DNA from: Impatiens glandulifera
Lineage: Eukaryota; Streptophyta; Magnoliopsida; Ericales; Balsaminaceae
NCBI RefSeq assembly: GCF_907164915.1
Contig: NC_061864.1
Location: 1,538,389 to 1,602,388, forward strand
Length of the DNA: 64,000 bases
Reading direction: 5' to 3'
Shown here: positions 11,853-23,362 of the stretch, piece by piece
How positions within the stretch are numbered: position 1 is the stretch's first letter
Layout of the letters: the number at the start of each line of letters is the position of its first letter
Program-made: the position numbers and the translations under genes
Notes under the pieces: generated by a model
Seen by the model: the letters and a program-made list of their open reading frames with translations, nothing else
The model's database searches: none
What the model was told of the DNA's origin: nothing

Positions 11853-14800
11853 TCAGCTACCACTGCAGCGAACAACAAAAGGTTTTACAGAGTTTATGAA
11901 CTCGGAGGTTTTGATCCCAAGCTTGAGATCAATCTCTCCACCTCCCAACCAGAAGAAATCAGGGGTAAGCTTTACGATTGCTTCGTCAAGGATAACCTGT
12001 GGTAGTTGATTTATGAACGATTAATACCATTGTGTAGAAGAAGAATCAAAGAAAATATAAAAGAACTATTGTCAAAAGAAATACACATGCATCACACATG
12101 TATCTAAAAGAGTTTATCCATAGAGTCTACTCTTATCTTGGCTACAAGTACACAAAAATTTTGAACCCAATCTTACATTTAGATTCATCTTATAAATCTG
12201 ATCAACACAAAGTTGATATTCCTGGCGACTTTTAAAAAAATGAGAAATGATTGGGGGAGGGAATTTGGGAGATGGAATTTTAAAGGGAATGACGTGGCGC
12301 AATCTGATTGGCCGAAAAAATAACAAAATTTTCTCTATTCTCTCTCTCCTCACCCTTTATCCTGTTTCCAACCAGTGATATAGTGACACATCATTCTCTC
12401 TCCCAAATTCCCTCCCCCTATCACTCCTCTAAAAAAATTTGTTGTTTGTTTTTCCAATTATTTTTTTGCTATTCCTAAATCACATTACATCATTGCAATT
12501 ATTTCTAGTCCCGAGCGACTCAAATTTATTGTCGGGCCAAAAGCTGGCTTCTTTCAAGTTTACATAGCATGATGTTGCATGTGTTTTGCTAAAAGACCTT
12601 TGTCTAGTTTGATCAGACATGACAAAGTAGTTACAAGTCAAAGAAAGCAGTAGTTCAGAAGGTCTTGAATCTACACAAAGCTGTCTACATATAGGTAGTA
12701 GTTTTAATTACTATCGTTATCTGTATCAGAAAATTAAGAACGGAGAGCTTCCAGAGAAGAAAACAAAGGCCAGGCTACTTTGAAAATTGGAGCCTGTAAA
12801 CCAGATGAGTTAACAAAAAGGGTTGCTCAAACCAATTGCATCTCTCAAGCAATACCAAATTATGGCCCTTAAATAAGAAAGGAAAAGCCAATTACCGGGA
12901 TATCTGTTTTCATGCCAACACATGTCACCCCATTATGTTCATAGCCAGTCAATTTCTGGGATATCTCCTCAGGAGCAAGCCTCACTGCAATAATCTCACA
13001 AATGTGGAAATAATATCAAATTTTCCTTGATCCGAGAACAACAGTTGATCAGCAGAACTTTAAGCACTATAGCACTTAGTGGAATGGTGGACAAAGATAA
13101 GATAATTAGTTTCTCATGATAGTTTGTTTAGCTTTAATGAATACTTTTTATAGTTAACCATATCAGTTGATTGCTTATCACTTGCCAGTTTTTGGATTCA
13201 TTTCAGTGTCAGTGCATCACTATACAATGTGTATATATATGTAAGAGGATACTGGAGAGAAAAAAAGGATAGGAGTTTACGTGAGTATCTGCTTCTTCTA
13301 CATAACCCGAAGGCGAGCAAAACAAAGAAAGAGGAAACAACATTCAAGGTAGCAAGTCCTTTAAGTTATGACAGTCCTTTATATGTGTTTTAACAAATTC
13401 TACACATGATCATGACATATACTGACATGACCCACAAAAGCTGAAAAAACAAGGATAAGAGATTTCTTTAATATAAGGATTAAAAAAGTTAAATCATTTC
13501 TGCACTTTCTACATTAACTTACAGTTAAACTTCTTTTTTGCTATCTTCCCATCGTTGAGGGCATATAAGAAGTTTCTCACCGTCTCCGCATTGAATCGAG
13601 CAGTGTACTGAGAATGAAAGCAACCACAGAAACTGTTATTGGGAATGTATAAAGAGCTTTATCTTTTACTCAGTACATGGGAAGGCGGATGCATATACCT
13701 GAACAACAACAACATAATACTTTGAATTGTTGCGATCACTACAGTCAGTTATCTCAGAAGGAGCTTGAGTATTGACCTGTGTATTATGAAAAAAAGAGTC
13801 TAGTTATATGCATCTTTGTCGAAGGTTTTAAGGCTTTTTTCATTCTGAAAATTTAAGGAAGCAAAAAGAAATTCAAAGTTTTTTCCTGGTCAGACCCTTG
13901 ACATTCTAATAGATAAAGAGAACCTCAAACATGAAACAGGTTTCCCTTTTGATAAAATGGAAGCCAAACACCTGCATAAGCAGATATATTCATATCCCTG
14001 CAATTTTTCTGGAAGAAGGCCAGTAAAGGATTTCAACTTTTTGTTGAGAAATTAAAAAAGGTCTGTGATATATTGACAGACAGAAATTTCACTAGTGTCT
14101 CTCTCTTATGGACATTAAGCAATCTCTCTTAGTGTTTTCAGTTGCCATGTGAATGTTCCTCATACCAACTTATGAAAGGGGTCAATATGTTCTTAATAAT
14201 GTTACAGAAAAGAGATGACTGTCCCTAGTTGTTTCAAAGATAACAATGAACCTATTCCAATAATTTTACAGAGAGAATGTATGACCCCATTTGTTTAGGA
14301 GACAGCATTGCAAGCTATTCACAACTCTTTCACCTGACAACACAATCTCCACAATGCAAGCATCCCCAGCACTTGCATGTGATAACAATGCATGAAGAAA
14401 TCATACAGCAAGGCTAGTACCCTACCAAAAACACTGTCATTTCAAATTGCAATCTTAGTTAATCCATTAACTAAAAATCACTTCTTGAGTAACCATAAAA
14501 ATATTTGACCATGTCTGAAGCAGTTTATTAAAGAATTTATAATCTAAGTTAGTATATCCCACCCAAGTTGATGAAAACAAATTCGCAAGTGTAAAATAAA
14601 ATTTGAAAGTGGGGGTACCAGAACAATGCTTTTACAAAGATGATCAACAGAGGCGGCGCTGATGACGTCCCTCCGAGCTTCGAGAGTCCAATCATAGTAA
14701 TCGAATGGAACTCTCTTAAATATGAAATCCTGAACGCCACTGGCGACAAGAATGGCAGAGAGACGAACTTCAGTGGAGGCATCTTCGGGCTGTTGAACAT

Positions 14801-14927
14801 CGCATCGATTCTCGTCGGGAGAAGATATGGAAAGAGAGTGGGAGAATTGGTGAATGAGCTCGAGTTTTTCAATTCGTCGGAGGATTTCAATTTGCCTGCT
14901 CTCTAGATGCGCCAGCTCTGCCTCCAT
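11853..14927 (-). CDS. YbaK/EbsC-type aminoacyl-tRNA editing-domain protein
   Basis: Five exons on the reverse strand, 14927-14619, 13776-13699, 13607-13523, 12984-12896 and 11996-11853, join in phase to 234 residues. Residues 1-23 (MEAELAHLESRQIEILRRIE onwards) look like a short charged helix. The rest fits the YbaK/prolyl-tRNA-synthetase-associated fold: LCKSIVLV with Lys99 at the place of the family's catalytic lysine, a central YTARFNAETVRNFLYAL segment, the loop LTGYEHNGVTCVGM, and the closing WLGGGEIDLKLGIKTSEF. Bacterial relatives hydrolyse mischarged aminoacyl-tRNA, but the substrate of this plant form is not evident. The usual SPxG of the loop reads TCVG here. The donor GTAAGT at 13522 must be used, since reading through gives an early stop at 13509. 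No targeting peptide is obvious. Confidence 0.87.
12231..12440. mobile_element. MITE inside an intron of the YbaK-like gene
   Basis: GGGGGAGGGAATTTGGGAGA at about 12253 is mirrored by TCTCCCAAATTCCCTCCCCC at about 12399, giving terminal inverted repeats of roughly 40 bp around a 120-bp core that includes GACGTGGCGCAATCTGATTGG. It is non-coding and sits in the last intron (11997-12895). Confidence 0.7.
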
Positions 14928-15966
14928 TTTCGCGCTTCAAGCCTCCCGCTTCCTCTCGCGCACGGCGGTAGACTGTGTACTCTGTAGTAATTAATGGGAG
15001 GAACGAATTATTTGCGCGCTGAATTAAAGGAATGGGCTCTTCAATTAAAAGCCCAACTATGGTCCATGGGTATGGCTTTTTGTGATCCATTATTTTTTTT
15101 ACCACCATAAATATATTTTTGCAAAAAAATATTATATATACACTAATTTTTTTAATTTTTTTATAGAAATCAACCAAAATTATTATATTTAATGTATCTC
15201 ATACCTCATTAATAATTAATACATTTAAAAGAAATTTCTAAAAATAAATAAATAAATAAAATGATGAAAATAACGTAAAATCATGTTATTAACTAAAAAA
15301 AATATTAGGAAGATAAATTTTATTATTATTTTAATCAATGGTCACGTCATTCCTTTTCTAAATTTGCTCTTCAATTATTTCTAAAAAAATATATAAATAT
15401 TTTATATTTTTCTCATGTTAATGTTTTTTATTTACGATCTTAATAGATTAGGACAAAAAAAAAGTATCCTAATTTAAATATTATTTTTATTTAGATATAT
15501 TAAAATAAATAAAAACAAAATATTATTGTATATATATAAATCATACTTCATTTTATAATAAATAGAATAATTTTGTGTTGGAGCAGGGTTCATATTAGCT
15601 CTCATTCAACAAAATAATAAAAAAAAGTAAAAAATTTGGTTAACATAATATAAAATATATTAAAATTAGAATTATAAATTATAAATTATAAAATAAGAAA
15701 ATGAGAGACGAGAAAGAATGGACGGACCAAAAGGTTGAGAGGAGATAACGGAGGTTAGTGGTGATTTTTTATTTATTAATTTTTCATTTATAAATGGACG
15801 GTGTAGATCAATTTTTAACACGTGTCACGTTATTATAAGATGGTGGAGGAGATTGGAGAACCCTCTTGGAGCAGAATATCCCCACCCTTCGGACCCAATC
15901 TGACCCCGTTCATTTGATCGATTTATTATTGGGTCTGTAATTTCTTTGAGGAGAAAGAAAGAGAAA
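14928..15966. promoter_or_regulatory. Shared divergent promoter region (YbaK-like / NDUFB8)
   Basis: Two genes start back to back, 1039 bp apart. Most of the stretch is AT-rich. ACACGTGTCACGT at 15819-15831 holds two ACGT cores about 140 bp before the NDUFB8 start. No clear TATA box can be assigned to either gene. Confidence 0.55.
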
Positions 15967-18361
15967 ATGGCAGGAAGGTTAAGCCGCTTTGCTTCACAGA
16001 TCACCGGCGGGAACGGCGTCGTTCCCCGCTCAGTTGCCTCATCTTTTCGCCTTCGCGCCGGTATGGGTCTTCCGGTCGGTAGACACATCGTCCCTAGCCA
16101 GCCAGTGAGTCCCTTCTTTCATCTTTCAATATCCTTATAAAAACCCTAAATTCGCTAACGCATCTTCCAATTTACTTCTCTTTTGTTGTCTCTCACTCTT
16201 GTTCTTGATCTGCTTTAGTTACCCGCCGATGATGAGCTTGTTTGGGATAATGGTACTTCATTGCCTGAGCCTTGCATAGATCGTATTGCTCCTACAGTTG
16301 GAAAGGTAGGGTTTTGATCGTTTTCCCTCGTATTTCCTGACCCATTGTCTTATTTTCTGTTTACTCGATCAAATTCCAGTACGAGGCCTTGGCTTGGTTA
16401 TGTGGAGGTTTGAGTTGTTTCGTTGGTCTTGGAATGCTGGCTGTTTGGAATGACAAAGCATCCAAGATACCATTTGTAAGTACTTTATTTATAAATATTG
16501 TCTTGAATTATATTCCATGGCATTCTGGCTTATCTGAATAATGTGTTTCAGTCCAACAATTTTATATGCTTAGTACCGGAGTAAGAAGCTAGAATTAGGA
16601 ATGATAAAAATAACTATAGGCATTTTTAAAGTTGCTGTCCTTGTTAAAGTTGTATAAGTTACACTAATGAGAAACCTACATTTTGTTGGAAACATAGAGC
16701 CTATTTGAAAACTTGTATTTTGTTACAATCATGATACCATTGGAAAATTGCCTAACTTAAAATTGGAAGTGGTTTATTTTTGTTTGGTATATGATTGTTT
16801 TTTGGATCATGATCCATGGTTATAATTATACAGATTATTTAATTAATCATGATCTATATTATTATATGGTTTTTGGTTCATTTTGTAAGATTATTTTATG
16901 GATGATGATCTAATTATTATTTAGTGATTATTGTGATTTATGGTAAACATAACAAATCTAGATTTTTCCGAATCACGATCTGGTTCATAAAATGTGATAA
17001 CCAATAGGTCGATAGTTTTCTTGAGGGTTGAGTCGTTTGTTTTATGAAGTTGAAACTTTCAATCATATCTTGTTAATTGCATAGCCATATTTAGGAGAAG
17101 ATATATTCCGCCTGAGCGGGGCCTCAATTTGGTCCTTTTTAGATATGTTATGCAAACTTTCTTGGCTTCAGATGATTATGTGATGGTGATTCTTGAGTTA
17201 AAGACCAAGTTTATGATTGTCTGGTGTTTTTAACTGCTAATATGATAATCATACAGTTGAGTCCTGGGAATTTTCAATGCCTGCACTTCAAGTATTTTTT
17301 TGGTTACGCTGCTATTGCTTTTCCTTTTGATCGATTTTCCTCCCCAGTTCTAAGAATGAACCAACTTGAGATGGACTGTGCTGATATATGAGGAAATTGT
17401 TACTGTTAGTAGGGTTAATGTAACTAGAATAAGCAAATTAGTGAAGGTTCGTTTAGCTCAGCGTAAAGTTCATGGCCACAAGTTGTGGGTTTGAGCCTTT
17501 ATAACCATTTTAAAAAACCTGAAGTTTGTTTTTTTATTTGTTTGAAAAGACGACTTCTAATGAATATAAACAATTTCTATGTCAAATTTGAACACTTGAC
17601 CTGAACCTTTTTTAAACTAAAGGTGTTGTTTAGGTATAAAAAAAGAAAAGAATTGAAAGCACAAAAAAGTTAACACTTATGCTTCAAGAGAGCAACAAAG
17701 AGACATTAATTATACATCAACGTGTGTATGTGAAAAAGCATAAAACGAAATCCATCATAAAACCCTAATCGGCTAATCCTAACTGAAAAAGAAAGAGACA
17801 GAAACTTGAAAAACTAATTATTTATGGTTTCATCAACTATGTTAAAGACCTCCCAACCAGATATAGTTCCCACCCTTTAAAAAAGATGAGAAAGAAGTGA
17901 AAATAATCTTTTGATTCTTTCCTGATTGAGAGTCTTTACTTCAATGTTGGTCTATTTCATTTGTCCCAAATTTCCTTTTTGAGTTTAGACAGGTTATGTA
18001 AATGTTGTTCATTCAACAACTCATCCATTAGGCCAAGTTGAATCGCTGTTACTGAACTTTACTATTATCATTCTATTTACTTTACTACAGTTGTATTTAT
18101 GTTATTATAGAATCTTTTTTACAGTAAATAGAGATAACTAGGTATATGAAATTCTATCAAACGTGAATGAAGAACATTCTTCTTGTTCCTCATCTCAACT
18201 TTCTCTCTTTCGTTCTCATATTCTATAAACCCTAAAGATTGTTACAGAAACGTATGATAACTTGTATTCTATTTGGTCAAAAGTTTGATTTTCTTGTTTT
18301 CCAGGCACCAAAAGTGTACCCATATGATAATCTAAGAGTGGAGCTTGGTGCAGAGCCATAG
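15967..18361 (+). CDS. NDUFB8: NADH dehydrogenase (ubiquinone) 1 beta subcomplex subunit 8, mitochondrial
   Basis: Four exons, 15967-16104, 16219-16305, 16380-16475 and 18305-18361, join in phase to 125 residues. This is the ASHI accessory subunit of respiratory complex I in the inner mitochondrial membrane. It has no catalytic role and helps assemble the distal membrane arm. The N-terminus is basic and hydroxylated (MAGRLSRFASQ), like a mitochondrial presequence. The conserved block MGLPVGRHIVPSQPLP lies near residues 34-48, WDNGTSLPEPCIDRIAPTVG follows, one membrane helix spans about residues 79-96, and the tail is YPYDNLRVELG. The length matches plant homologues. Intron 3 is 1.8 kb and holds a SINE-like fragment. 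Confidence 0.96.
17446..17498 (+). mobile_element. SINE-like fragment in NDUFB8 intron 3
   Basis: TTTAGCTCAGCGTAAAG resembles an RNA polymerase III A box and GTGGGTTTGAGCCT about 30 bp on resembles a B box. This is a tRNA-derived head without a foldable tRNA, which fits a SINE remnant. It lies within the 1.8-kb intron in the same strand sense as the gene. Confidence 0.5.
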
Positions 18362-18640
18362 TATCTCTCCTAGCAAACTATTGCAAAGTTTGATGGCAAG
18401 GTGCTCACATATTTTTTTTTTTTGTATTCTGAACCATGAAACAAAAATAAATGTATTCAAACACTTTTTTTTTGGGTTGATGTTGAAGAGACACAGTTGA
18501 GAGTGGAAGTTCTCAATTTATGAAATTGCATTTCCTCATATTTTTTTCTTCAAGAAAACAAAAAACGTCCCTTTGTGTTGCCTTTGTAGCTTCTTTTATT
18601 GATACATATTATAACAAACAACATAAGCTAATAATAAAGT

Positions 18641-19066
18641 TTAAGCACACTGGAAATTTTTTGGGACCTTCTTGGAGCAAACATTAAGAAGCAAGCTTAA
18701 AGAGAGAGGGACGTTGAGATTAATCCCGAGAACATTTGCTCTAATGGCGATGCAAAGACATGCAGCAGCCTCAATGTCTGCCAGTCCATCTATGAGTGTG
18801 CAGCATGACTCAACCGGTGGGGTTCCAAGAGTGAGATCCAGCAGTCCCTTGAGCACATTTGCACATACCCCCAGCTTTAGGGCATCCCTTGGGCAATAAT
18901 TACCTTCAGAAGGTTTTGGCTTTGGCTTTGGCTGTGGCTGTGGTTGTGGCTTGGGCTTAGGTTTATGATGCTTAGTCTTTGGAGGAGTGCATGTGCCACA
19001 TGCACTTGTGTAGGTGAACAAGAGGAGGTTGAGTAAGAGGAAGAGAACAAGTGCTTTAGAAACCAT
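18641..19066 (-). CDS. Hybrid proline-rich protein (14 kDa DC2.15-like, 8-cysteine motif)
   Basis: A single-exon gene for 141 residues. A signal peptide ([17 protein letters not shown]) is followed by a short proline-rich stretch of Pro-Lys and Pro-Gln pairs (about residues 27-52) and a C-terminal eight-cysteine domain with the pattern C, C, CC, CLC, C, C ([25 protein letters not shown]). This fold is shared with lipid-transfer proteins. Members are secreted wall or membrane-associated proteins of uncertain biochemical role. The frame stays open upstream to 19297, but the Met at 19066 starts the signal peptide and lies about 70 bp after a TATA box, so the longer form is rejected. A paralogue lies head to head at 20823. 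Confidence 0.93.
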   Translation of the reverse strand: MVSKALVLFLLLNLLLFTYTSACGTCTPPKTKHHKPKPKPQPQPQPKPKPKPSEGNYCPRDALKLGVCANVLKGLLDLTLGTPPVESCCTLIDGLADIEAAACLCIAIRANVLGINLNVPLSLSLLLNVCSKKVPKNFQCA

Positions 19067-19133
19067 GTTTTCTTTTTTTCTTAGGTTGAAGAAGAAGAAG
19101 AAGAAGATGGGAATGTGAATAGGGTTTTTCTTC

Positions 19134-19146
19134 TTATATATATATA
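19134..19146 (-). promoter_or_regulatory. TATA box of the reverse-strand HyPRP gene
   Basis: A TATATATATATAA tract (reverse strand) about 70 bp before the start codon at 19066, followed by a CT-rich leader (GAA repeats on the forward strand). Confidence 0.6.
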
Positions 19147-20748
19147 CTGGGTAGGCAGGATATGAAACAGTATATACAAACAAACATGTCCTTAGCTGGT
19201 TAAAACTGTCAGAATTAGTATTCGGCAAACTTTTGTGTGTTTGTGGAAGGAAGGTGTAGAATTTGGATTCTACTTTATCCCAAGCGCATGCAGACATGAA
19301 GGATTGTAAAGGACCAGATTCAAATGGGGATATGGATTGACATCTATTTGAATGGTGTGTTGTCGGTGATGGTGACCATGGCTGGCTCGGGCAAACAGGG
19401 CAGCCCTCCGGTCAATATTTGATTGGTATCATCCTATGCATGGCAGGCAAGTGGCACCTTGACTGTCTGTCACATGCTCTAAACAAATTTTCAGATTTTT
19501 CTAGATAACTCATAAAAGATTATTAAACATTTTTCATCAACATATTCTTAGGAAGGAAATGATCATACTTGGTCTCAAAACCAATCATTTGAGTTGAATC
19601 CAATTTTCATTTGGGCATAAATCCATCACATGGGGATGAATTGATGATAGTTACTTTTATATAACCATCTAGGCTAATTTCACAATGTTAATTCTTTTGT
19701 TACTTTTACATCTATTTACATATGTGTTTACCTTATCAAATATAATGCAACAATTATTCCTTAGTCAATCCCCTTTCCTAATCCTTAGGTCCTAACTTCC
19801 TAAGACCTCATAATCCTAGCATATATAGGCAGGGCTGGTCCTAGGTAAGTACATGGGCGAGGCACACCAACCTTAGGGTCTTTTGGTACAACTTATAGAC
19901 TTTAGCCAACCCAATGTGTCAAAAATATTTTTTTATAATTTTATTATATTTATAAGAATTCAATCATTTAAAAAAGTAATAAAACAACTGTATTGGGCTT
20001 CAGCTCTTCATTAGTTTTGGGCGTTTTGGTATATTAATGGGCTTCAGGCTCTTCACTAGTATTGGGTTTTATGGTATAAGCCCTTTCAGTTCTTCATTAG
20101 TATATTGGTCTTTTTGGTATAATAAAATTAGTATTAAGATCCAACTGTAATTATCACACTATAACTTTTTTCACCAAATAAAAATTGTCAGTACCTCCAC
20201 AAATTTAATCATTTCTTATTTTATTGAGAAACAATTTAAAATTCTATAATCAAAACCTAATTTTTGGATTACTATGACATCATGTTAGCTGTTTTTAATT
20301 ACTATACTATGTCCTCAAATCTCATAATTCCGTTCTGAATATACATTTTGGTTTTTGTTCGATATTAACTGTAAAAGTATTGCTGGTAAAAAAAAATGTT
20401 CAATTTATTTGGAGATAAAGAATACAAAACCCAAAAATGTGTTTAATGTTGTGATTATTGATCTTAAAACAATTTGATAGTTCTTATCTAATCACAATAA
20501 TACAAATTCTTTATTAATATTAATGGGTTAAGATTCATTGAAACATTGGTTTCCGATCCCAAAAAGAAAACAATTAAACAAACTTTATGATTCAATAGTC
20601 ACGGGAGAGCCAATCTTGAACTCTTTCTCTGTTACCATTGATCCAACTCCATCATGTGATCCACATATTTATAAAAAAAAAAATTACACCCCCAAGATAA
20701 CTCAAACCTTCAAAATCTACCCACAACTCAAATCACCCCATCCTTGTC
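19147..20748. promoter_or_regulatory. Shared intergenic region between the two HyPRP genes
   Basis: The two paralogous genes diverge from this stretch. It contains a transposon-like end CAGGGCTGGTCCTAGG near 19832, which resembles CAGGGCCGGCCC-type hAT ends, and a three-unit tandem repeat at 19991-20120. No further gene is seen. Confidence 0.5.
19991..20120 (+). repeat. Three tandem units of about 43 bp
   Basis: Each unit contains a form of GGGCTTCAGCTCTTCATTAG followed by a TTTTGGTATA segment. Units start near 19991, 20037 and 20078 and are diverged. Confidence 0.7.
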
Positions 20749-20756
20749 TATAAATA
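20749..20756 (+). promoter_or_regulatory. TATA box of the forward HyPRP gene
   Basis: TATAAATA lies 74 bp before the ATG at 20823. Confidence 0.65.
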
Positions 20757-20822
20757 ACACTTTTCCGTATTCAAAATCATTCATCCACCATTAATCATCA
20801 TACAACTGTCACCCTATTGACC

Positions 20823-21230
20823 ATGGATCTCAAAACCACAACTCTCTTTTTGGCCATCAACCTTCTCTTCTTCACACTAACAAGTGGTTGCAACACTCCT
20901 CCCGTCATCCCATACCCTAAGCCCAATCCTAACCCTAACCCTAACCCTAACCCTAATCCTTCGTCTCATGGAAGCTGCCCTAGAGATGCCTTAAAGTTAG
21001 GGATATGTGCCAAGGTGTTAAACGGGTCGGTTGGAACCGTAGTTGGAACCCCACCCGATGCACCTTGTTGCTCAGTGTTGGGAGGCTTACTTGATTTAGA
21101 GGCCGCCATTTGCCTATGCACTGCATTGAAGGCCAACATTCTTGGAATCAACATTAACATTCCCATAGCTCTTAGCTTGCTCATCAACACATGTGGAAAA
21201 AACTTGCCATCCGATTTCCAATGCGCTTAA
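20823..21230 (+). CDS. Hybrid proline-rich protein with Pro-Asn linker (8-cysteine motif)
   Basis: A single-exon gene for 135 residues. A signal peptide (about residues 1-24) leads into a linker of repeated Pro-Asn pairs (about residues 33-47) and the eight-cysteine domain with [18 protein letters not shown] and FQCA. It is a paralogue of the reverse-strand gene at 18641-19066, and the domain is close in length and cysteine spacing. The linker differs: Pro-Asn here against Pro-Lys/Pro-Gln there. The coding DNA of the linker is the hexamer CCTAAC repeated, identical in form to a TTAGGG-type telomere repeat. Translation starts at the ATG at 20823; a TTG six bases upstream is not needed. Function is that of the secreted HyPRP family, not known in detail. 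Confidence 0.93.
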   Translation: MDLKTTTLFLAINLLFFTLTSGCNTPPVIPYPKPNPNPNPNPNPNPSSHGSCPRDALKLGICAKVLNGSVGTVVGTPPDAPCCSVLGGLLDLEAAICLCTALKANILGININIPIALSLLINTCGKNLPSDFQCA

Positions 21231-23311
21231 TCGATAACCGATCGGTGTGTTGTAAACCCTTGTTGTGTACCTTAGTTTGATTTTAACGTATTCATTTGTG
21301 TTGTATCGGTTGTTGTAGCAAGTAGTGTTTTTTCATTGCGAGTGTGTTTTCGTATTATTGTGTGCTTAATTGAAGTACTTGTAACTTAATTATCATCGTT
21401 GCTTAATTGATTTAAGTTGTTCCTTTTTATTGATATTTTATACAGCCAGCAACTTAGATATAAAGAAACTAGTTAATATATATATATTCACAAACAAGAT
21501 AAAAATAAAATAAAAATAAAAGAGAAGAAAAAGAGAAAGAATTAGTTATATATGTATGCATGCATATCAAACAAATTAAACAGATCCTTGATTCCAAAAA
21601 CACAAATTGGACTTTAAACTTGCGCAAAATATTTAAATTTGTCTTAGAATATTCTTTTGTATTCCAAAACTAATTAAGCTTGAACATGACAAAGGTTTTG
21701 AAATAATCAAAATTTGATGAATACAATATTAATTCATTTTGACCCTAAACTTCATTTTAGGGTATACAGGACCGAGAAAATTTAATTATGTTTCCTAAAC
21801 TCACTTAAGCTACTAGTATATATATAGTATATGTTTTAAAAGATTTGAATTCATAAATTTTTAATAAATAATAATTTGTTTTTATTGGACTTAAAGCAGA
21901 GAAGAACCCTATATACGAGAAATTCTCGAATTATCTAAAAAGGTAATATGAAAATTATGAATAAATGTAAGTTTTGCCATATTATATTAATCAGAAAATA
22001 TTGAATTAAATTATTATTTTTTTTAAATTAGGGACTTATGTAACAATTTTACCATAAAAAAAATATGCCAACCCTAACCCTAACCCTCCCATGCCTATAT
22101 AAATTGTTTTTGAAATATATATATATTAACAAATAACATAGCAAATTTACTTGGAAAAAATTAGGATTGAGCTCAGGACTTTATGTCTTTTTGTGTATCT
22201 CAGGATCTTCTATTGCCAAAATCACTTGTTCCCCTGTTCTCCTTTGTGTGATGTAGCCATGTAGATTCTTCTCTTCCAAACTTTCAGTCACTTAAGCCTT
22301 GAACTAAGTACATAATTAATGAAATGGAAATAGATACCCTTTAAAATAAAATAAAAAAATTTGTGCTTCATCTAAAAAAAAATTGTGCTTCATCTAAAAA
22401 AAATTGTAAGGCATATATACAAATGTTAATTAGATTTTAAGCATAATAGCAAAGTAATTGATCATAATGTATGTATTTTTTTTTTTTGTTCTTAGCTCAT
22501 AATAATATGTGGTTAAAAATAATGATTTGTAATAGGTTGAATTGAAAATCTGTTGGCTAGACTCTAAAACCACTTGTCCTTGAAAATGGCTGTCAATCTG
22601 TGGATGAGTTTGGTTTGGCTGCCCGTGAGTCTTGTTCTGTCTCACACACATGACTATATATATATATATATATAATAAATTAAAAGTGCATAAATCCAAA
22701 CATGTGGGAGAGAATATATATACTAGTTGTTTTGTACTTAAACTTTCTGACACTACCCAATGCCCCCAATTAGGTTAAGGCTCAAATAAATCGTTTTTTG
22801 GACGATAATCATAAATTTCATGGAAATATAAATCACACTAATTAATTTTGAGACAAAAGGGTGCATTTATTGGTGTCATGTTTTTTTTTTTAACTTAAAT
22901 TTATTAAAATAACAGCACAACAGAAGCAAGCCCATTAGTTTGGGTATGAGATCCAACACAATAGACATAATTTTTAAAAAAAATAAAAATTAATATTTTA
23001 TATTATTTTTAGTAAATTTAATTTAAAATATTTTAAGTGAAAATAGAATTTGTGACTTTAATCTCTTAGGTAAAAATTTTGAATTATTTTTTAAGAATAT
23101 AATTACTAGCTTTGAAGGAGAAAATTTTGGATCAAACATTATATATAGAGATTGCTCAAGAGGATTGTATTGATCTTATCTATTTTTTTTGTTTACAAAT
23201 AAAGTACTATAAAGATACCTAAAAATTTAAATATTATATATAGTCTAATAACGTCATGATAATTATATTATTAAATTTCTTATGATTTTAATTTGTATAT
23301 GACATACCCTA

Positions 23312-23313
<2 letters not shown>

Positions 23314-23358
<45 letters not shown>
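23314..23358. repeat. (TA)n microsatellite
   Basis: About 22 uninterrupted TA units. Confidence 0.95.

Positions 23359-23362
<4 letters not shown>

Noticed and set aside
11778..12005. Forward open frame of 75 codons
   Set aside because: It is the antisense of the last exon of the YbaK-like gene, whose reverse reading gives the conserved WLGGGE block.
14549..14906. Overlapping frames on both strands
   Set aside because: They are shadows of exon 1 of the YbaK-like gene or read through its splice donor at 14618.
19067..19297. N-terminal extension of the reverse-strand HyPRP frame
   Set aside because: It would place 77 residues before a perfect signal peptide and run across the TATA box. The internal Met at 19066 is the sensible start.
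20538..20753. Forward frame of 71 codons before the second HyPRP
   Set aside because: It spans the promoter and TATA box of that gene and has no recognisable content.
20920..20962. Interstitial telomere
   Set aside because: The hexamers are short, in frame and code the HyPRP linker, so a coding origin is simpler than a telomere remnant.
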